Origin: Acetobacter syzygii
GTDB lineage: Bacteria; Pseudomonadota; Alphaproteobacteria; Acetobacterales; Acetobacteraceae
DNA: 64,000 bases
Assembly (NCBI RefSeq): GCF_000964225.1
Contig: NZ_BAMZ01000014.1
Span: 1 to 64,000 of the forward strand
Direction of reading: 5' to 3'
Under the pieces are notes generated by a model. It ran no database searches, was not told the origin of the DNA, and saw only the letters and a program-made list of their open reading frames with translations. Below are positions 45,236 to 54,254 of this stretch, in pieces. Both the position numbers and the translations under genes were made by a program. The stretch's first letter is position 1. Each line of letters starts with the position of its first letter.

Positions 45236-46913
45236 AAGCTGCGTCCTTGAATGGCGCGGCACCTAGGCGGCGGCAGGTTTCTATAAAACGTTCGCCCGGT
45301 TCGCGCCGGACCAGATACGTATCAACAATTCTGGCAATTGCATCAACCGTTTCATCTTCCGACATGGCGGAACCAATGATCTGGCCGATGGAAGCATCCT
45401 CTCCTGCATTCCCTCCAAGAGTGATCTGGAAAGCTTCCTCCCCTCGCTTATCAACGCCAAGAATGCCAATATGCCCGGCGTGATGATGACCACAGGCATT
45501 GATGCAACCCGAAATATTCAGGCGTAATGCTCCAATTTCCTGCTGCAAAGTTGCGTTGGCAAAGCGCTGGCTCAGCTTTTGCGCAATGGGTATGGAGCGT
45601 GCATTGGCCAATGCACAGTAATCCAGCCCCGGGCAGGCAATAATATCCGTAATCATACCAATATTAGCCGTACCCAGACCATTAGCAGACAACACCTGCC
45701 ACAAGGCCAACAAACTATCCTGACGAACGTGCCCAAGCACAACATTCTGCAGGTGCGTTATACGCAGCTCCCCAAAACTGTACTGGTCTGCCAGATCGGC
45801 CAGCAGGTCCATCTGAGCAGATGTAACGTCCCCCGGAATACCGCCAGCAGGTTTGCAGGAAACCGTGACACTGCAATACCCCTCCCGCTGATGAGGATGT
45901 GTATTGGCATTCACCCATGCAGCAAAAGCTGGGTTACCTTGTTTTTGGTCGGCCAGCACGGCAGGAGCGGCAGCAACATCTTCAAACGCAGGGCTGGCAA
46001 AGCGGGCGCGAATGGCCTCTACAACCGCAGGCGCCAGACGGTAGCGCGCACGATCCATCGCCATGAACTCAGCATTGACCTGCTGGCGGAACTCCTCCAC
46101 CCCCAATGCCTGCACCAGAATTTTAATACGGGCTTTGTACATGTTATCACGCCGCCCATAGGCGTTATACACACGCAACACAGATTCCAGATAAGCAATC
46201 AGGTCTTCTTCTGGCAGGTCATCACGCAATTTTACACCAATAACAGGTGTGCGTCCCAGACCACCGCCAACATACACCTCAAACACGGCGCGACCATTAT
46301 CACCCTGCCGCGCCAGTAACCCTATGTCGTGAAAACGCGCAGCAACCCGATCCTGTGCACTGCCAGAAATGGCGATTTTGAATTTACGCGGCAAAAATGT
46401 AAATTCGGGATGCAATGTGGACCACTGGCGCAGAATTTCTGCGTGAACGCGTGGATCCAGCACCTCATCCTGCGCGGCCCCGGCAAACTGATCGGATGTT
46501 ACATTGCGAATGCAGTTCCCACTGGTCTGGATAGCGTGCATTTCCGCATCGGCCAGAATGTTCAGGATGTCGGGCGTGTCCTCCAGTTTGATCCAGTTGA
46601 ACTGGATATTCTGGCGTGTGGTAAAATGCCCGTAATCCCGATCGTACTTGCGGGCGATGTGCGCCAGTGTCCGCATTTGTGCCGAACTGAGGATACCGTA
46701 TGGAATGGCAACCCGCAGCATGTAAGCATGAAGTTGCAGATAAAGACCGTTCATTAACCGAAGCGGTTTAAACTCATCTTCGCTCAGCGCACCAGAAATA
46801 CGACGCTCCACCTGATCGCGGAACTGTTCGACACGCTGCTTAAGGAAGGTACGGTCAACCGCGTCATACGCATACCGTCCGACATCTGTGGGGTGCTGGG
46901 GGGAGTGGGGCAT
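45222..46913 (-). CDS. cysI: Sulfite reductase hemoprotein (siroheme/4Fe-4S)
   Basis: Reduces sulfite to sulfide with six electrons. 563 residues, with two nitrite/sulfite reductase repeats. The substrate and cofactor residues are visible: TTRQNIQFNWIKL and SGNCIRNVTS in the first half; CPGLDYC and SGCINACGHHHAGHIGI provide the four cluster cysteines, the last also ligating siroheme. No flavoprotein partner (cysJ) gene is present, so the electron donor is probably ferredoxin or a separate reductase. DUF2849 and DUF934 genes flank it. Confidence 0.95.
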   Translation of the reverse strand: MPHSPQHPTDVGRYAYDAVDRTFLKQRVEQFRDQVERRISGALSEDEFKPLRLMNGLYLQLHAYMLRVAIPYGILSSAQMRTLAHIARKYDRDYGHFTTRQNIQFNWIKLEDTPDILNILADAEMHAIQTSGNCIRNVTSDQFAGAAQDEVLDPRVHAEILRQWSTLHPEFTFLPRKFKIAISGSAQDRVAARFHDIGLLARQGDNGRAVFEVYVGGGLGRTPVIGVKLRDDLPEEDLIAYLESVLRVYNAYGRRDNMYKARIKILVQALGVEEFRQQVNAEFMAMDRARYRLAPAVVEAIRARFASPAFEDVAAAPAVLADQKQGNPAFAAWVNANTHPHQREGYCSVTVSCKPAGGIPGDVTSAQMDLLADLADQYSFGELRITHLQNVVLGHVRQDSLLALWQVLSANGLGTANIGMITDIIACPGLDYCALANARSIPIAQKLSQRFANATLQQEIGALRLNISGCINACGHHHAGHIGILGVDKRGEEAFQITLGGNAGEDASIGQIIGSAMSEDETVDAIARIVDTYLVRREPGERFIETCRRLGAAPFKDAAYATA

Positions 46914-46935
46914 GGTTCTGGTCCGTCGGGGTTGA

Positions 46936-47289
46936 TCAGGAACCCTTTATGGCAGCGGGGGCAGGCTGCCATAAGGGCGTAAATTCGGCATGAACACTCG
47001 GGCCATCGGCGCGGATGCGCTCCCGCGTTGTGCGGGGGCATGGTCCATCTGGCGTTTGTTCAACCTGCACGCCATAAACCCCCACAACTTCATCAGCGGC
47101 AGCACGGGCATTCTGGTGGTGGATGACCTCTTCTATCTCCCCATTGGGGAAAAGACGCGCAGGAGCAATGGTCAACTGCCATTTTCCATGCTCATCCAGC
47201 CAGACAATCCGTCCATCCAGCAGACGGTTGGCTGTTACAACACTATAACCTTCCGCATCACGGCGATTATTCCTGCGATCCACGCTCAT
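46936..47289 (-). CDS. DUF2849 protein upstream of cysI
   Basis: 117-residue soluble protein of family DUF2849, found almost always in front of sulfite reductase genes in alphaproteobacteria. Function unknown. The core is SVVTANRLLDGRIVWLDEHGKWQLTI and VIHHQNARAAADEVVGVYG. It is the first gene of the DUF2849-cysI-DUF934 unit; upstream lie direct repeats and a box shared with the cysH leader. In relatives cysG often precedes it; no cysG is here. Confidence 0.88.
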   Translation of the reverse strand: MSVDRRNNRRDAEGYSVVTANRLLDGRIVWLDEHGKWQLTIAPARLFPNGEIEEVIHHQNARAAADEVVGVYGVQVEQTPDGPCPRTTRERIRADGPSVHAEFTPLWQPAPAAIKGS

Positions 47290-47308
47290 ACCTTTCCGCG
47301 TATTCCAC

Positions 47309-47331
47309 GACAGAAAATTACATAAATTTTC
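47309..47331 (-). promoter_or_regulatory. Box shared with cysH leader, plus inverted repeat
   Basis: The minus strand reads TAATTTTCTGTC (47320-47309), 20 bases before the DUF2849 start. The cysH leader has the same 12-mer with one difference, 18 bases before its start. An inverted repeat GAAAATT-ACATA-AATTTTC spans 47313-47331. It may be a shared sulfur-control or promoter element. Confidence 0.4.
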
Positions 47332-47349
47332 GTCTTCATCAACATATCA

Positions 47350-47367
47350 CGTATCAAACGCGTATCA
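47350..47367. repeat. Direct repeat CGTATCA, one helical turn apart
   Basis: CGTATCA occurs at 47350-47356 and 47361-47367, 11 bases apart, just upstream of the DUF2849-cysI unit. The second copy overlaps the cysA stop. The spacing puts both on the same face of the helix, as in tandem activator sites. Confidence 0.4.
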
Positions 47368-48429
47368 TCCGCATAATAGCCCCTGCCGGAACAATCGGGA
47401 ACGGCTAATATCCAACGCCACACCCTGCACCTGCACATCGTCCTCATCGACGGGTCGATAGAACGGAATAATACGCTCCCCTATCTGGAGCGTATAATGC
47501 CTGTAACCGTTACGTGTTCCCCGTGGTGCGGCATAAATGCTGAGCACATCCTGCTCTGATGTGGGTTTCTGTATGGCTATTTCGTAAGGGCGGATCATGG
47601 CAACTGCCGGGCCATCCGTTACGCCATCGGGTACAATAAAGGGGAGAACCAGAGCGTCATCCAGCACCATACGACCATGCCGGACTTCCCCTGCAAAAGA
47701 CACGGCTTCTCCCAAAAACTCCATAACAAAGTTTGTGGCAGGCTGCTCATCCAACTCCAGTGGCGTTGCGTCCTGTACAATACGGCCCGATTGCATGACC
47801 ACAATACGGTCCGCCACCTCCAGTGCCTCTTCCTGATCATGGGTAACCAGTATGGTAGTTAAGCCCAGCCTGTCATGCAGGTCACGCAACCAAGCCCGGA
47901 TGGACCGGCGCACAATGGGGTCTAACGCACCAAACGGTTCATCCAGCAGCAACACACGCGGCCCTGTTGCCAGGGCACGCGCCAGAGCAACACGCTGGCG
48001 CTGGCCGCCCGATAATTTTGCAGGATGCTTGCCCCCCATGCCCTGCAACTGCATGAGTTCAAGCAATTCCTCCACCCGTTGAGCAATGTATGCACGGGCA
48101 GGGCGTTCTGATCTGGGCAAGACATCCAGACCAAACGCAATATTGCGAGCCACCGTCATATGCGGAAACAAGGCATAATTCTGGAACACAAATCCCATGC
48201 GACCTGCACGGTCCTTAACACTTGTCATCGGACGTTCATCAAGCAGCACGGAACCACTGTTACAGTTATCCAGCCCCGCGATAGCCCGCAGTAATGTCGT
48301 CTTACCTGCTCCAGACGGCCCGACCAGCGCAACAAAGGCCCCTTTGGGAATTGTCAGCGAGACATCATCCAGCAAACGCTGTTGCGTGCCCGGAGCCAGC
48401 CTGACCAGATTGCAGACTTCTATACTCAC
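47365..48429 (-). CDS. cysA: Sulfate ABC transporter ATP-binding protein
   Basis: ATPase of the sulfate/thiosulfate importer. About 354 residues with Walker A VGPSGAGKTTLL, Q-loop FVFQNYALFPHMTV, signature LSGGQRQRVALARAL and Walker B VLLLDEPFGALD, then a C-terminal regulatory domain. The frame opens at 48459, but the GTG at 48429 overlaps the cysW stop (GTGA) with AGGAG upstream, and is preferred. It is the last gene of the cysT-cysW-cysA unit. Confidence 0.94.
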   Translation of the reverse strand: MSIEVCNLVRLAPGTQQRLLDDVSLTIPKGAFVALVGPSGAGKTTLLRAIAGLDNCNSGSVLLDERPMTSVKDRAGRMGFVFQNYALFPHMTVARNIAFGLDVLPRSERPARAYIAQRVEELLELMQLQGMGGKHPAKLSGGQRQRVALARALATGPRVLLLDEPFGALDPIVRRSIRAWLRDLHDRLGLTTILVTHDQEEALEVADRIVVMQSGRIVQDATPLELDEQPATNFVMEFLGEAVSFAGEVRHGRMVLDDALVLPFIVPDGVTDGPAVAMIRPYEIAIQKPTSEQDVLSIYAAPRGTRNGYRHYTLQIGERIIPFYRPVDEDDVQVQGVALDISRSRLFRQGLLCG

Positions 48430-49229
48430 GCCTTTTTCTCCTGCAATCTTGCAATCCAATCTGGAGCGGACCGGAGCAGAACAGCGCTCATGGCCATAAG
48501 AGCCAGCAGGGCAGCCATGGTAAACGCCGCAACCGACTGATACCCATTATACAAATTTTCAATATGGAGAGGCATAGTCTCCGTCTCCCCCGGAATATGC
48601 CCGGACACAACGGAAACGGCCCCAAACTCCCCCAAAGCCCGCGCGGTTGTCAGCAACACGCCCGAAAGCAGTGCGCCGCGCACACCGGGCAAGGTTACAT
48701 GCCACAGAATTTGCCAAAAACCAGCGCCAGCCAGCACAGCAGCCTCTTCGGCATCCCGGCCTTGCACTTCCATCACAGGCATCACTGTCCGCACAACATA
48801 AGGTAACGTCACAAACAGGGTTGCCAGAATAATACCCGGCACAGCAAAGGCTATGTGAATGTTCCATTGCTCCAGCAGAGGGCCAAACCAGCCTTGCGCA
48901 CCAAACAGCAAAAGCCAGACAAGACCGGAAACAACAGGAGAAATGCTTAAAGGCAGTTCCACCAGAACTTGCAGGAACTGCCGCCCCGGAAAGCGGAATT
49001 TGACCAGAACCCATGCCGCCAGAATACCAAAGATGGTATTAAGCGTAACAGCAACGCACGTCACCTTCAGCGTCAGCCAGATTGCCGCCTGCGCGTCCGG
49101 GTCGGATAATGTGGCAACCGAGGCTGCCAGTCCGTCCTTGAGTGCTTCGGTCAATACCATTGCGGGTGGAGTCACCAGCACAAGAAGAATAAACAACCAG
49201 CTTACTGCCCACACAATATAACGGGTCAT
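48426..49229 (-). CDS. cysW: Sulfate ABC transporter permease CysW
   Basis: 267-residue inner-membrane permease with about six hydrophobic segments. It has the EAA loop (EVQGRDAEEAAVLAGAGFWQILWHVTLPGVRGALLSG), and a late ARALGEFGAVSVVSGHIPGETETMPLHIE block diagnostic of CysW. ATG overlaps the cysT stop by four bases. It works with CysT and CysA. Confidence 0.94.
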   Translation of the reverse strand: MTRYIVWAVSWLFILLVLVTPPAMVLTEALKDGLAASVATLSDPDAQAAIWLTLKVTCVAVTLNTIFGILAAWVLVKFRFPGRQFLQVLVELPLSISPVVSGLVWLLLFGAQGWFGPLLEQWNIHIAFAVPGIILATLFVTLPYVVRTVMPVMEVQGRDAEEAAVLAGAGFWQILWHVTLPGVRGALLSGVLLTTARALGEFGAVSVVSGHIPGETETMPLHIENLYNGYQSVAAFTMAALLALMAMSAVLLRSAPDWIARLQEKKA

Positions 49230-50077
49230 GCTGGTTCACTCCACACAGCAAACCGCCTGCGCATTCCACCGATAAGCGCCAAGGACAGGAGCGAAATACA
49301 GAGCAGCACCAAAGCAATGGCTGTGGCACCAGGGTAATCAAACTCCTGTAGCCTTACAACAATCAGTAAGGGGGCTATTTCGCTTTTAAAGGGTTGGTTG
49401 CCTGCAATAAAAATAACAGACCCATATTCCCCAATACCGCGGGCAAATGCCAAACCAAACCCGGTTACAAGCGCAGGAAGCAAAGGGGCAGCAATAATCC
49501 GCACAAAAATCTGCCATGGGCGCGCACCCAGCAGGTGGGCAGCTTCTTCCAGTTCATGCGGCAAGTTGCGCAAAACCGGCTCAACTGCGCGCACTACAAA
49601 TGGCAACCCCACAAACATAAGCGCCAGTACAATACCGGCCTTGTTGTATGAAACGCTAATACCCAACAGGGAGAGCAAGGCTCCTAACCACCCATGTGGA
49701 CCATAGAGCGTTGCAAGAGTAATGCCTGATACGGCCGTTGGCAGGGCAAGAGGGAGATCAATGAGTGCATCTGCCAGCCGGTGGCCCGGCAAATTGCCGC
49801 GCGCCAAGGCCCATGCCAGCAGAAAACCACAAGGTATGTTGCACGCAGCAGCAATTCCGGCACAGGAAAAACTTGTCCATAACGCGGCAAGCATACGGGT
49901 ATCATGCAAAGCACCCAGCATGGCGGCTGGCCCGCTCTGCCAAGGGTACACCAGCAGTGTGGACAAGGGGAGGATAATAAAAAACCCTGTCCACGCCAAC
50001 GTAAGCGTGAGTGACAGCCTATAACCGGGCAGAGCAGAACCGCCAGCTTTAAAAAAAGCAAAAGGTGACAGTCTCAT
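49226..50077 (-). CDS. cysT: Sulfate ABC transporter permease CysT
   Basis: About 283-residue inner-membrane permease, also called CysU. Six hydrophobic segments; the EAA loop is NLPHELEEAAHLLGARPWQIFVRIIAAPLLPAL, followed by FARGIGEYGSVIFIAGNQPFKSEIAPLLIV, typical of CysT. The ATG at 50077 (MRLSPFAFFKAGGSALPGY) is preferred to the longer frame from 50107. No periplasmic sulfate-binding protein gene (sbp or cysP) is next to it. Confidence 0.94.
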   Translation of the reverse strand: MRLSPFAFFKAGGSALPGYRLSLTLTLAWTGFFIILPLSTLLVYPWQSGPAAMLGALHDTRMLAALWTSFSCAGIAAACNIPCGFLLAWALARGNLPGHRLADALIDLPLALPTAVSGITLATLYGPHGWLGALLSLLGISVSYNKAGIVLALMFVGLPFVVRAVEPVLRNLPHELEEAAHLLGARPWQIFVRIIAAPLLPALVTGFGLAFARGIGEYGSVIFIAGNQPFKSEIAPLLIVVRLQEFDYPGATAIALVLLCISLLSLALIGGMRRRFAVWSEPA

Positions 50078-50147
50078 AACACAGCACTCATATATCTGCC
50101 TGCCCACCTGTCCAAAACTGTACCATACAGGCGAACAACGTTACCTG

Positions 50148-50189
50148 AAAAGCGACAACCAGAGCATGATAAGCTCGATTGTCGCTTTT
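50148..50189. terminator. Long hairpin between cysNC and cysT
   Basis: AAAAGCGACAA (50148-50158) and TTGTCGCTTTT (50179-50189) form a perfect 11-bp stem around a 20-base loop that itself contains GAGC/GCTC. On the cys-coding strand it ends in TTTT. It may be a partial terminator or processing site that lowers permease expression relative to the activation genes. Confidence 0.55.
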
Positions 50190-50198
50190 GCTGTGTTT

Positions 50199-52079
50199 TT
50201 AGGAGCGCTGGCGCGCTTTACCGCCCGCCTGCACACTTCCTTCCACGAATGAGACAAGCTGAGCCACTGCGTTGTTTACGCTACCATTGCTGGTTGCAAC
50301 ACGCAGGGCAGGGTCCTGTGGTGCCTCATATGGGGCATCAATCCCGGTAAAGCCGCTGATTTTACCCGCTCTGGCTGCAGCATACAGGCCTTTGGGGTCT
50401 CGCTGTTCACAGGTGTCCAAATCTGCATCCACGAAGACCTCTGCAAACCCTTCGCCAATAATCTGGCGCGCAAGTTCCCGGTCAGAACGTAGCGGAGAGA
50501 TCAGGGCAACCAGCACAACCTGACCTGCATTTTGCAGAATACGCGCAACCTCTGCGGCACGGCGTACATTTTCGGTCCGATCAGCCTCAGTAAAGCCAAG
50601 GTCTTTGCACAGACCTGCCCGCAATGTGTCCCCATCCAGAACACTCACGTCCACACCGGCAGCAAACAACGCATTTTCTGCAGCGCGGGCCAGCGTGCTT
50701 TTGCCTGCGCCAGACAGGCCTGTCAGCCAGAACACACGCCCCTGATGCCCTTTAACCCGCTGGCGATCCTGAAGCGTTACGCCACTAGCACTGGGATGAA
50801 TGGATTTATCACCCACAGCAATCTCAGCAGGACCGATAAGAGGTGCACCGCCAACAATGCGCTGTTGCAGGTCCACCAGAACACCACGCCCATCTGGCGT
50901 ACCAGGGGTAAACGCATCAAACTGAATGTTTTCTGCAGCGGAAAGCGTGATTTCCGCAAACCCTTCGGGAGGAACTTCCGTACCCGCATACATTGTTAAA
51001 TCATCAAGATTAACAACGGATTCAATGCTGGTAACTGTTACGGCATGTTCTGCCGTGGCAAGGCGCAGGCGGAAACTTTCGCCCACCCGCAGGGGTTCCT
51101 GACGCAGCCAGAACAGCCGAGTACGCACGCGCGAAGCCTGTGTAGGAGGTGTATCCACATGGTGCAGCAGATCACCACGGTCTGGAATAACGTCCGGCTC
51201 AAGCGTAACAGCGATGGACTGGCCTGCACTGGCACTAACGTGGGGCGCTGTATGCCAGCCTTCTATTGTAGCGATGCGCGCAGGTGTTTTTTGCGTACCA
51301 ATCACCACAGTGTCGCCCACACGCACGCGGCCACGTTCAATACGTCCAGCCACGTAGCGTTTGTCGCCAAAACGGTAAACATCCTGCACGGGAAAACGCA
51401 GTGCCAGCTCGGAGCGGGAGGCGGGAGTTGGAACACGCGCAAGCGCTTCGGTCAGGGTTGGGCCTTTGTACCACGCCATACGTTCAGAACGGCTGGCAAT
51501 ATTATCCCCATCACGGGCGGAAGCGGGAACAAAGTAAGCGGCCTCCAGACCAAGCTTGCCCAGAAGCTCGTTTACTGAGACCTCAACAGCCTCAACCTTG
51601 GCCTGATCAAAATCGAGCAGGTCCACCTTATTCAGCAGCACAATAACGTGGCGGATACCGATAAGATGCAGCAGCATGGCATGACGACGGGTCTGTTCGC
51701 GCGCACCTTCCACCGCATCAACCACAAGCACGGCTGCTTCGGCATCCGCAGCGCCTGTAATCATGTTCCGTAGGAACTGGCGATGACCGGGAGCGTCCAC
51801 AATAACGTATTCCCGCGAACCCAATTTGAAAGGGATACGCGTGGAATCAACCGTAACGCCCTGATCGCGTTCGATCTGCAGGGAATCCAGCAAAAAGCTC
51901 CATTCGATCTTCAGACCACGCTTTTTGGAAGATTCAATAATCTGGGCAACCTTGCCGTCCTGCAGGTTATCCGTGTCATGCAACAGGCGGCCGATCAGTG
52001 TGGATTTGCCGTGGTCGACATGCCCCACAATAACAATCGGTGTTGCGGCATCCTGAGAGGAAGAAATCGTATCACTCAT
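50199..52079 (-). CDS. cysNC: Bifunctional sulfate adenylyltransferase large subunit / APS kinase
   Basis: 626-residue fusion. The N-terminal CysN GTPase has [29 protein letters not shown] and NKVD; it drives APS formation with CysD. The C-terminal CysC domain (from about residue 440) has [34 protein letters not shown] and [13 protein letters not shown] and phosphorylates APS to PAPS. This NodQ-like fusion is common in alphaproteobacteria. It follows cysD by 26 bases. Confidence 0.95.
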   Translation of the reverse strand: MSDTISSSQDAATPIVIVGHVDHGKSTLIGRLLHDTDNLQDGKVAQIIESSKKRGLKIEWSFLLDSLQIERDQGVTVDSTRIPFKLGSREYVIVDAPGHRQFLRNMITGAADAEAAVLVVDAVEGAREQTRRHAMLLHLIGIRHVIVLLNKVDLLDFDQAKVEAVEVSVNELLGKLGLEAAYFVPASARDGDNIASRSERMAWYKGPTLTEALARVPTPASRSELALRFPVQDVYRFGDKRYVAGRIERGRVRVGDTVVIGTQKTPARIATIEGWHTAPHVSASAGQSIAVTLEPDVIPDRGDLLHHVDTPPTQASRVRTRLFWLRQEPLRVGESFRLRLATAEHAVTVTSIESVVNLDDLTMYAGTEVPPEGFAEITLSAAENIQFDAFTPGTPDGRGVLVDLQQRIVGGAPLIGPAEIAVGDKSIHPSASGVTLQDRQRVKGHQGRVFWLTGLSGAGKSTLARAAENALFAAGVDVSVLDGDTLRAGLCKDLGFTEADRTENVRRAAEVARILQNAGQVVLVALISPLRSDRELARQIIGEGFAEVFVDADLDTCEQRDPKGLYAAARAGKISGFTGIDAPYEAPQDPALRVATSNGSVNNAVAQLVSFVEGSVQAGGKARQRS

Positions 52080-52105
52080 TTTCGTTTTTTCCGATCCACG
52101 CTCTA

Positions 52106-52900
52106 TCAGAGATAACCAGCCACACGCAGGCGTTCAAAAGCATCTTCGGATTCATGATCCATGGCCCGCCCCGAACGCTCGGACGTTTTGGTTGTTTCCA
52201 GCTCAGCAATGACTTCGGCAAGAGTCGCGGCGTTGCTTTCCACTGGAGAGGTAATGTCCGCATCCCCCAAAGAACGGTAGCGCTTGCCATTTTTGGCAAA
52301 ATACAGATCAACCAGCGGAATGCCTTCGCGCTCAATGTAACGCCAGATGTCAATTTCACGCCATGAGAGAAGAGGATGCACCCGAATGTGCATGCCCTCT
52401 TCATGTGGCGTTGCGTACTGGTCCCAAAACTCGGGCGGCTGGTTACGGATGTCCCACTTATGGCTTGCCCCGCGAGGGCTGAACACGCGCTCCTTGGCAC
52501 GTGTTCCCTGCTCATCACGTCGGATACCGGCAATAACACCCTGCAGTTTGTGTTTTTCGATCATGGCTGCAAGACCAGCCGTTTTACGCGCAGCGGACCG
52601 GGCGGCTGGCGGCAGGGAAGGATCCATTTCCTCCACGGGAGGGCAATCCCCCAACAGGAGGTCCAGTTCCCACTTTTTGGTATACTCATCCCGGAACTGA
52701 TACATTTCGGGGAATTTTTTACCCGTATCTACGTGCATAACAGGGAAGGGGACACGCCCAAGGAACGCCTTTTTGGCCAGCCAGACCATAACATTGGAAT
52801 CTTTACCCAATGACCACAGCATGGCTAGGGGCTTAAGCTTACGATAAGCCTCCCGCAGGATAAAAACGCTCTGTGCTTCCAGTTGATCAAGATGATCCAT
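52106..52900 (-). CDS. cysD: Sulfate adenylyltransferase small subunit
   Basis: 264-residue PP-loop-type ATP sulfurylase subunit forming APS from sulfate and ATP with CysN. Signatures: [32 protein letters not shown] (the PP-loop variant), [41 protein letters not shown]. The frame opens at 52945; the ATG at 52900 matches the family N-terminus [11 protein letters not shown]. It sits between cysH and cysNC. Confidence 0.95.
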   Translation of the reverse strand: MDHLDQLEAQSVFILREAYRKLKPLAMLWSLGKDSNVMVWLAKKAFLGRVPFPVMHVDTGKKFPEMYQFRDEYTKKWELDLLLGDCPPVEEMDPSLPPAARSAARKTAGLAAMIEKHKLQGVIAGIRRDEQGTRAKERVFSPRGASHKWDIRNQPPEFWDQYATPHEEGMHIRVHPLLSWREIDIWRYIEREGIPLVDLYFAKNGKRYRSLGDADITSPVESNAATLAEVIAELETTKTSERSGRAMDHESEDAFERLRVAGYL

Positions 52901-52963
52901 GATGTTCAACAACCCTGTAGTTTTGACGGGTAAGGGTAAATCCAAAAAATGCGGCTCAGCAGG

Positions 52964-53662
52964 CTAACCTGCAATATGAATGCCACATTCGGTTTTGTTC
53001 AGACCAGACCAGCGGCCTGACCGGGCATCATCCTGCCCATCCACCGGACGTGTGCACGGTGCACACCCAATGGATAAATATCCTTCAGCCACAAGCGGAT
53101 GCTGCGGCAGATCCCTGCGCTGCATTTCCGCCCTGATTTCATCAGCACTCCAGAACGCCAGCGGGTTAATACGCAATTGCCCATCTGCCCGTTCTTCCAC
53201 AATGGTCATTGCAGCGCGCGTGGAAGCCTGACCACGCTTGCGGCCGGTGACCAGCACATCGTATGGGACCGAAGCAAGCTGCAAAGGCTCTACCTTGCGC
53301 AGGTTGCAGCAGGCATCCGGGTCAAATGCCCAGAGTTCGCCCGTTGGATCTCTATCACTGATCTGCCGGGCGGATGGCCCCACATCCTCAACATTTGTCA
53401 AACCCAGAAAATCCGCCAATTCACGACGATAGGCGAGAGTTTGGGGGAAGTGCTGCCCCGTATTGAGGAACAGCACCTTCATATCTGGCGCTGCTTCAGC
53501 CACAAATGCCAAAAGCAAGGCAGATTCCGCCCCAAAAGACGAGAGAACCGCAAGCCTGTTACCCAGCAGCTGATGCGCCGTGCGCAGCAGGCGAACAGGA
53601 TTATCCTGCACGGCAGTCAACTGCTCGATAACCTTCGCATTATCAGAGGAGGAAATATCCAC
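52964..53662 (-). CDS. cysH: Assimilatory APS/PAPS reductase (Fe-S type)
   Basis: 232-residue thioredoxin-dependent reductase forming sulfite. PP-loop SSFGAESALLLAFV. It carries the cysteine pairs DACCNLRKVEPL and SIGCAPCTRPV of the [4Fe-4S] enzymes and the catalytic ECGIH at the C-terminus. The CC...CxxC pattern is that of APS reductases; classical PAPS reductases lack it. The start is a GTG at 53662. It heads the leftward cys block. Confidence 0.93.
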   Translation of the reverse strand: MDISSSDNAKVIEQLTAVQDNPVRLLRTAHQLLGNRLAVLSSFGAESALLLAFVAEAAPDMKVLFLNTGQHFPQTLAYRRELADFLGLTNVEDVGPSARQISDRDPTGELWAFDPDACCNLRKVEPLQLASVPYDVLVTGRKRGQASTRAAMTIVEERADGQLRINPLAFWSADEIRAEMQRRDLPQHPLVAEGYLSIGCAPCTRPVDGQDDARSGRWSGLNKTECGIHIAG

Positions 53663-53679
53663 AACCCACCACAGTGATT

Positions 53680-53691
53680 GACAGAAACTTA
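53680..53691 (-). promoter_or_regulatory. 12-base box upstream of cysH
   Basis: The minus strand reads TAAGTTTCTGTC, 18 bases before the cysH GTG. It differs in one base from the box in front of DUF2849-cysI. The shared sequence and similar distance suggest a common regulatory or transcription-start element for the two sulfur transcripts. Confidence 0.4.
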
Positions 53692-54098
53692 TTTAACGAA
53701 CCCTTATAGATATATTTATCCAATAACAACACATAAAAATAGACAATCCTACCAAGCACATCGCGCATTGCACTATTTATTTTCGTGCATAATCCTGCTG
53801 TGCCAAGCCTAATTCTTCATCATTGACAGACTGGGGCAGGAACCCTGACACCTTGATCCATTGTTTTGCAAACATCGCATAGACAAAACCGTGAACCATC
53901 AATGCCGCGCGGCAACCGCCCAGCCATTTTCCAACGTTCCATCCGTTTTAAACCTGCAAAAAGTTCTTAAACCAGTCGATCAAGCACGCGATTGAAGCAC
54001 GAAACCTGCTGGAATGGCACGAGATGCAACAGGATTGATCCTGCAGCGCCGACCATCCTAACGGACGCCTCCACCCGGTCTCGCATCATATTTTGTTG

Positions 54099-54116
54099 GC
54101 ATAATATATCTTATGC
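54099..54116. promoter_or_regulatory. Inverted repeat, candidate operator
   Basis: GCATAA (54099-54104) and TTATGC (54111-54116) are exact inverted copies around TATATC, in an AT-rich stretch. It could be a regulator site; no cognate gene is known. Confidence 0.3.
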
Positions 54117-54193
54117 AATAATCCATTGTGTCCACAAAGCTGGCATTCGCAGGTACTGACAGTAACTTTATCTCTGTGTGGTCTTATGGAAAT

Positions 54194-54215
54194 CAGTCTG
54201 ATTTTGGTCAGACTG
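54194..54215. terminator. Perfect hairpin downstream of DUF1348 gene
   Basis: CAGTCTGA (54194-54201) and TCAGACTG (54208-54215) form a perfect 8-bp stem with a 6-base loop, 40 bases beyond the stop of the leftward DUF1348 gene. There is no T-run on either side, so a terminator role is uncertain. Confidence 0.4.
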
Positions 54216-54254
54216 GTCTTTGGAGCATAATGAACCGTCTGAGGCGTCCCAACA

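Larger units (their letters stand above)
53663..54254. other. 592-base gene-free region upstream of cys block
   Basis: No convincing gene. Contents: an AT-rich stretch (53685-53760) that must include the cysH promoter, with the 12-base box at 53680-53691; an inverted repeat GCATAA/TTATGC at 54099-54116; and a perfect hairpin at 54194-54215. A short open stretch reading KFLNQSIKHAIEARNLLEW at about 53958-54014 looks protein-like but has no start or ribosome site and might be a gene remnant. I recognised no transposase. Confidence 0.5.
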
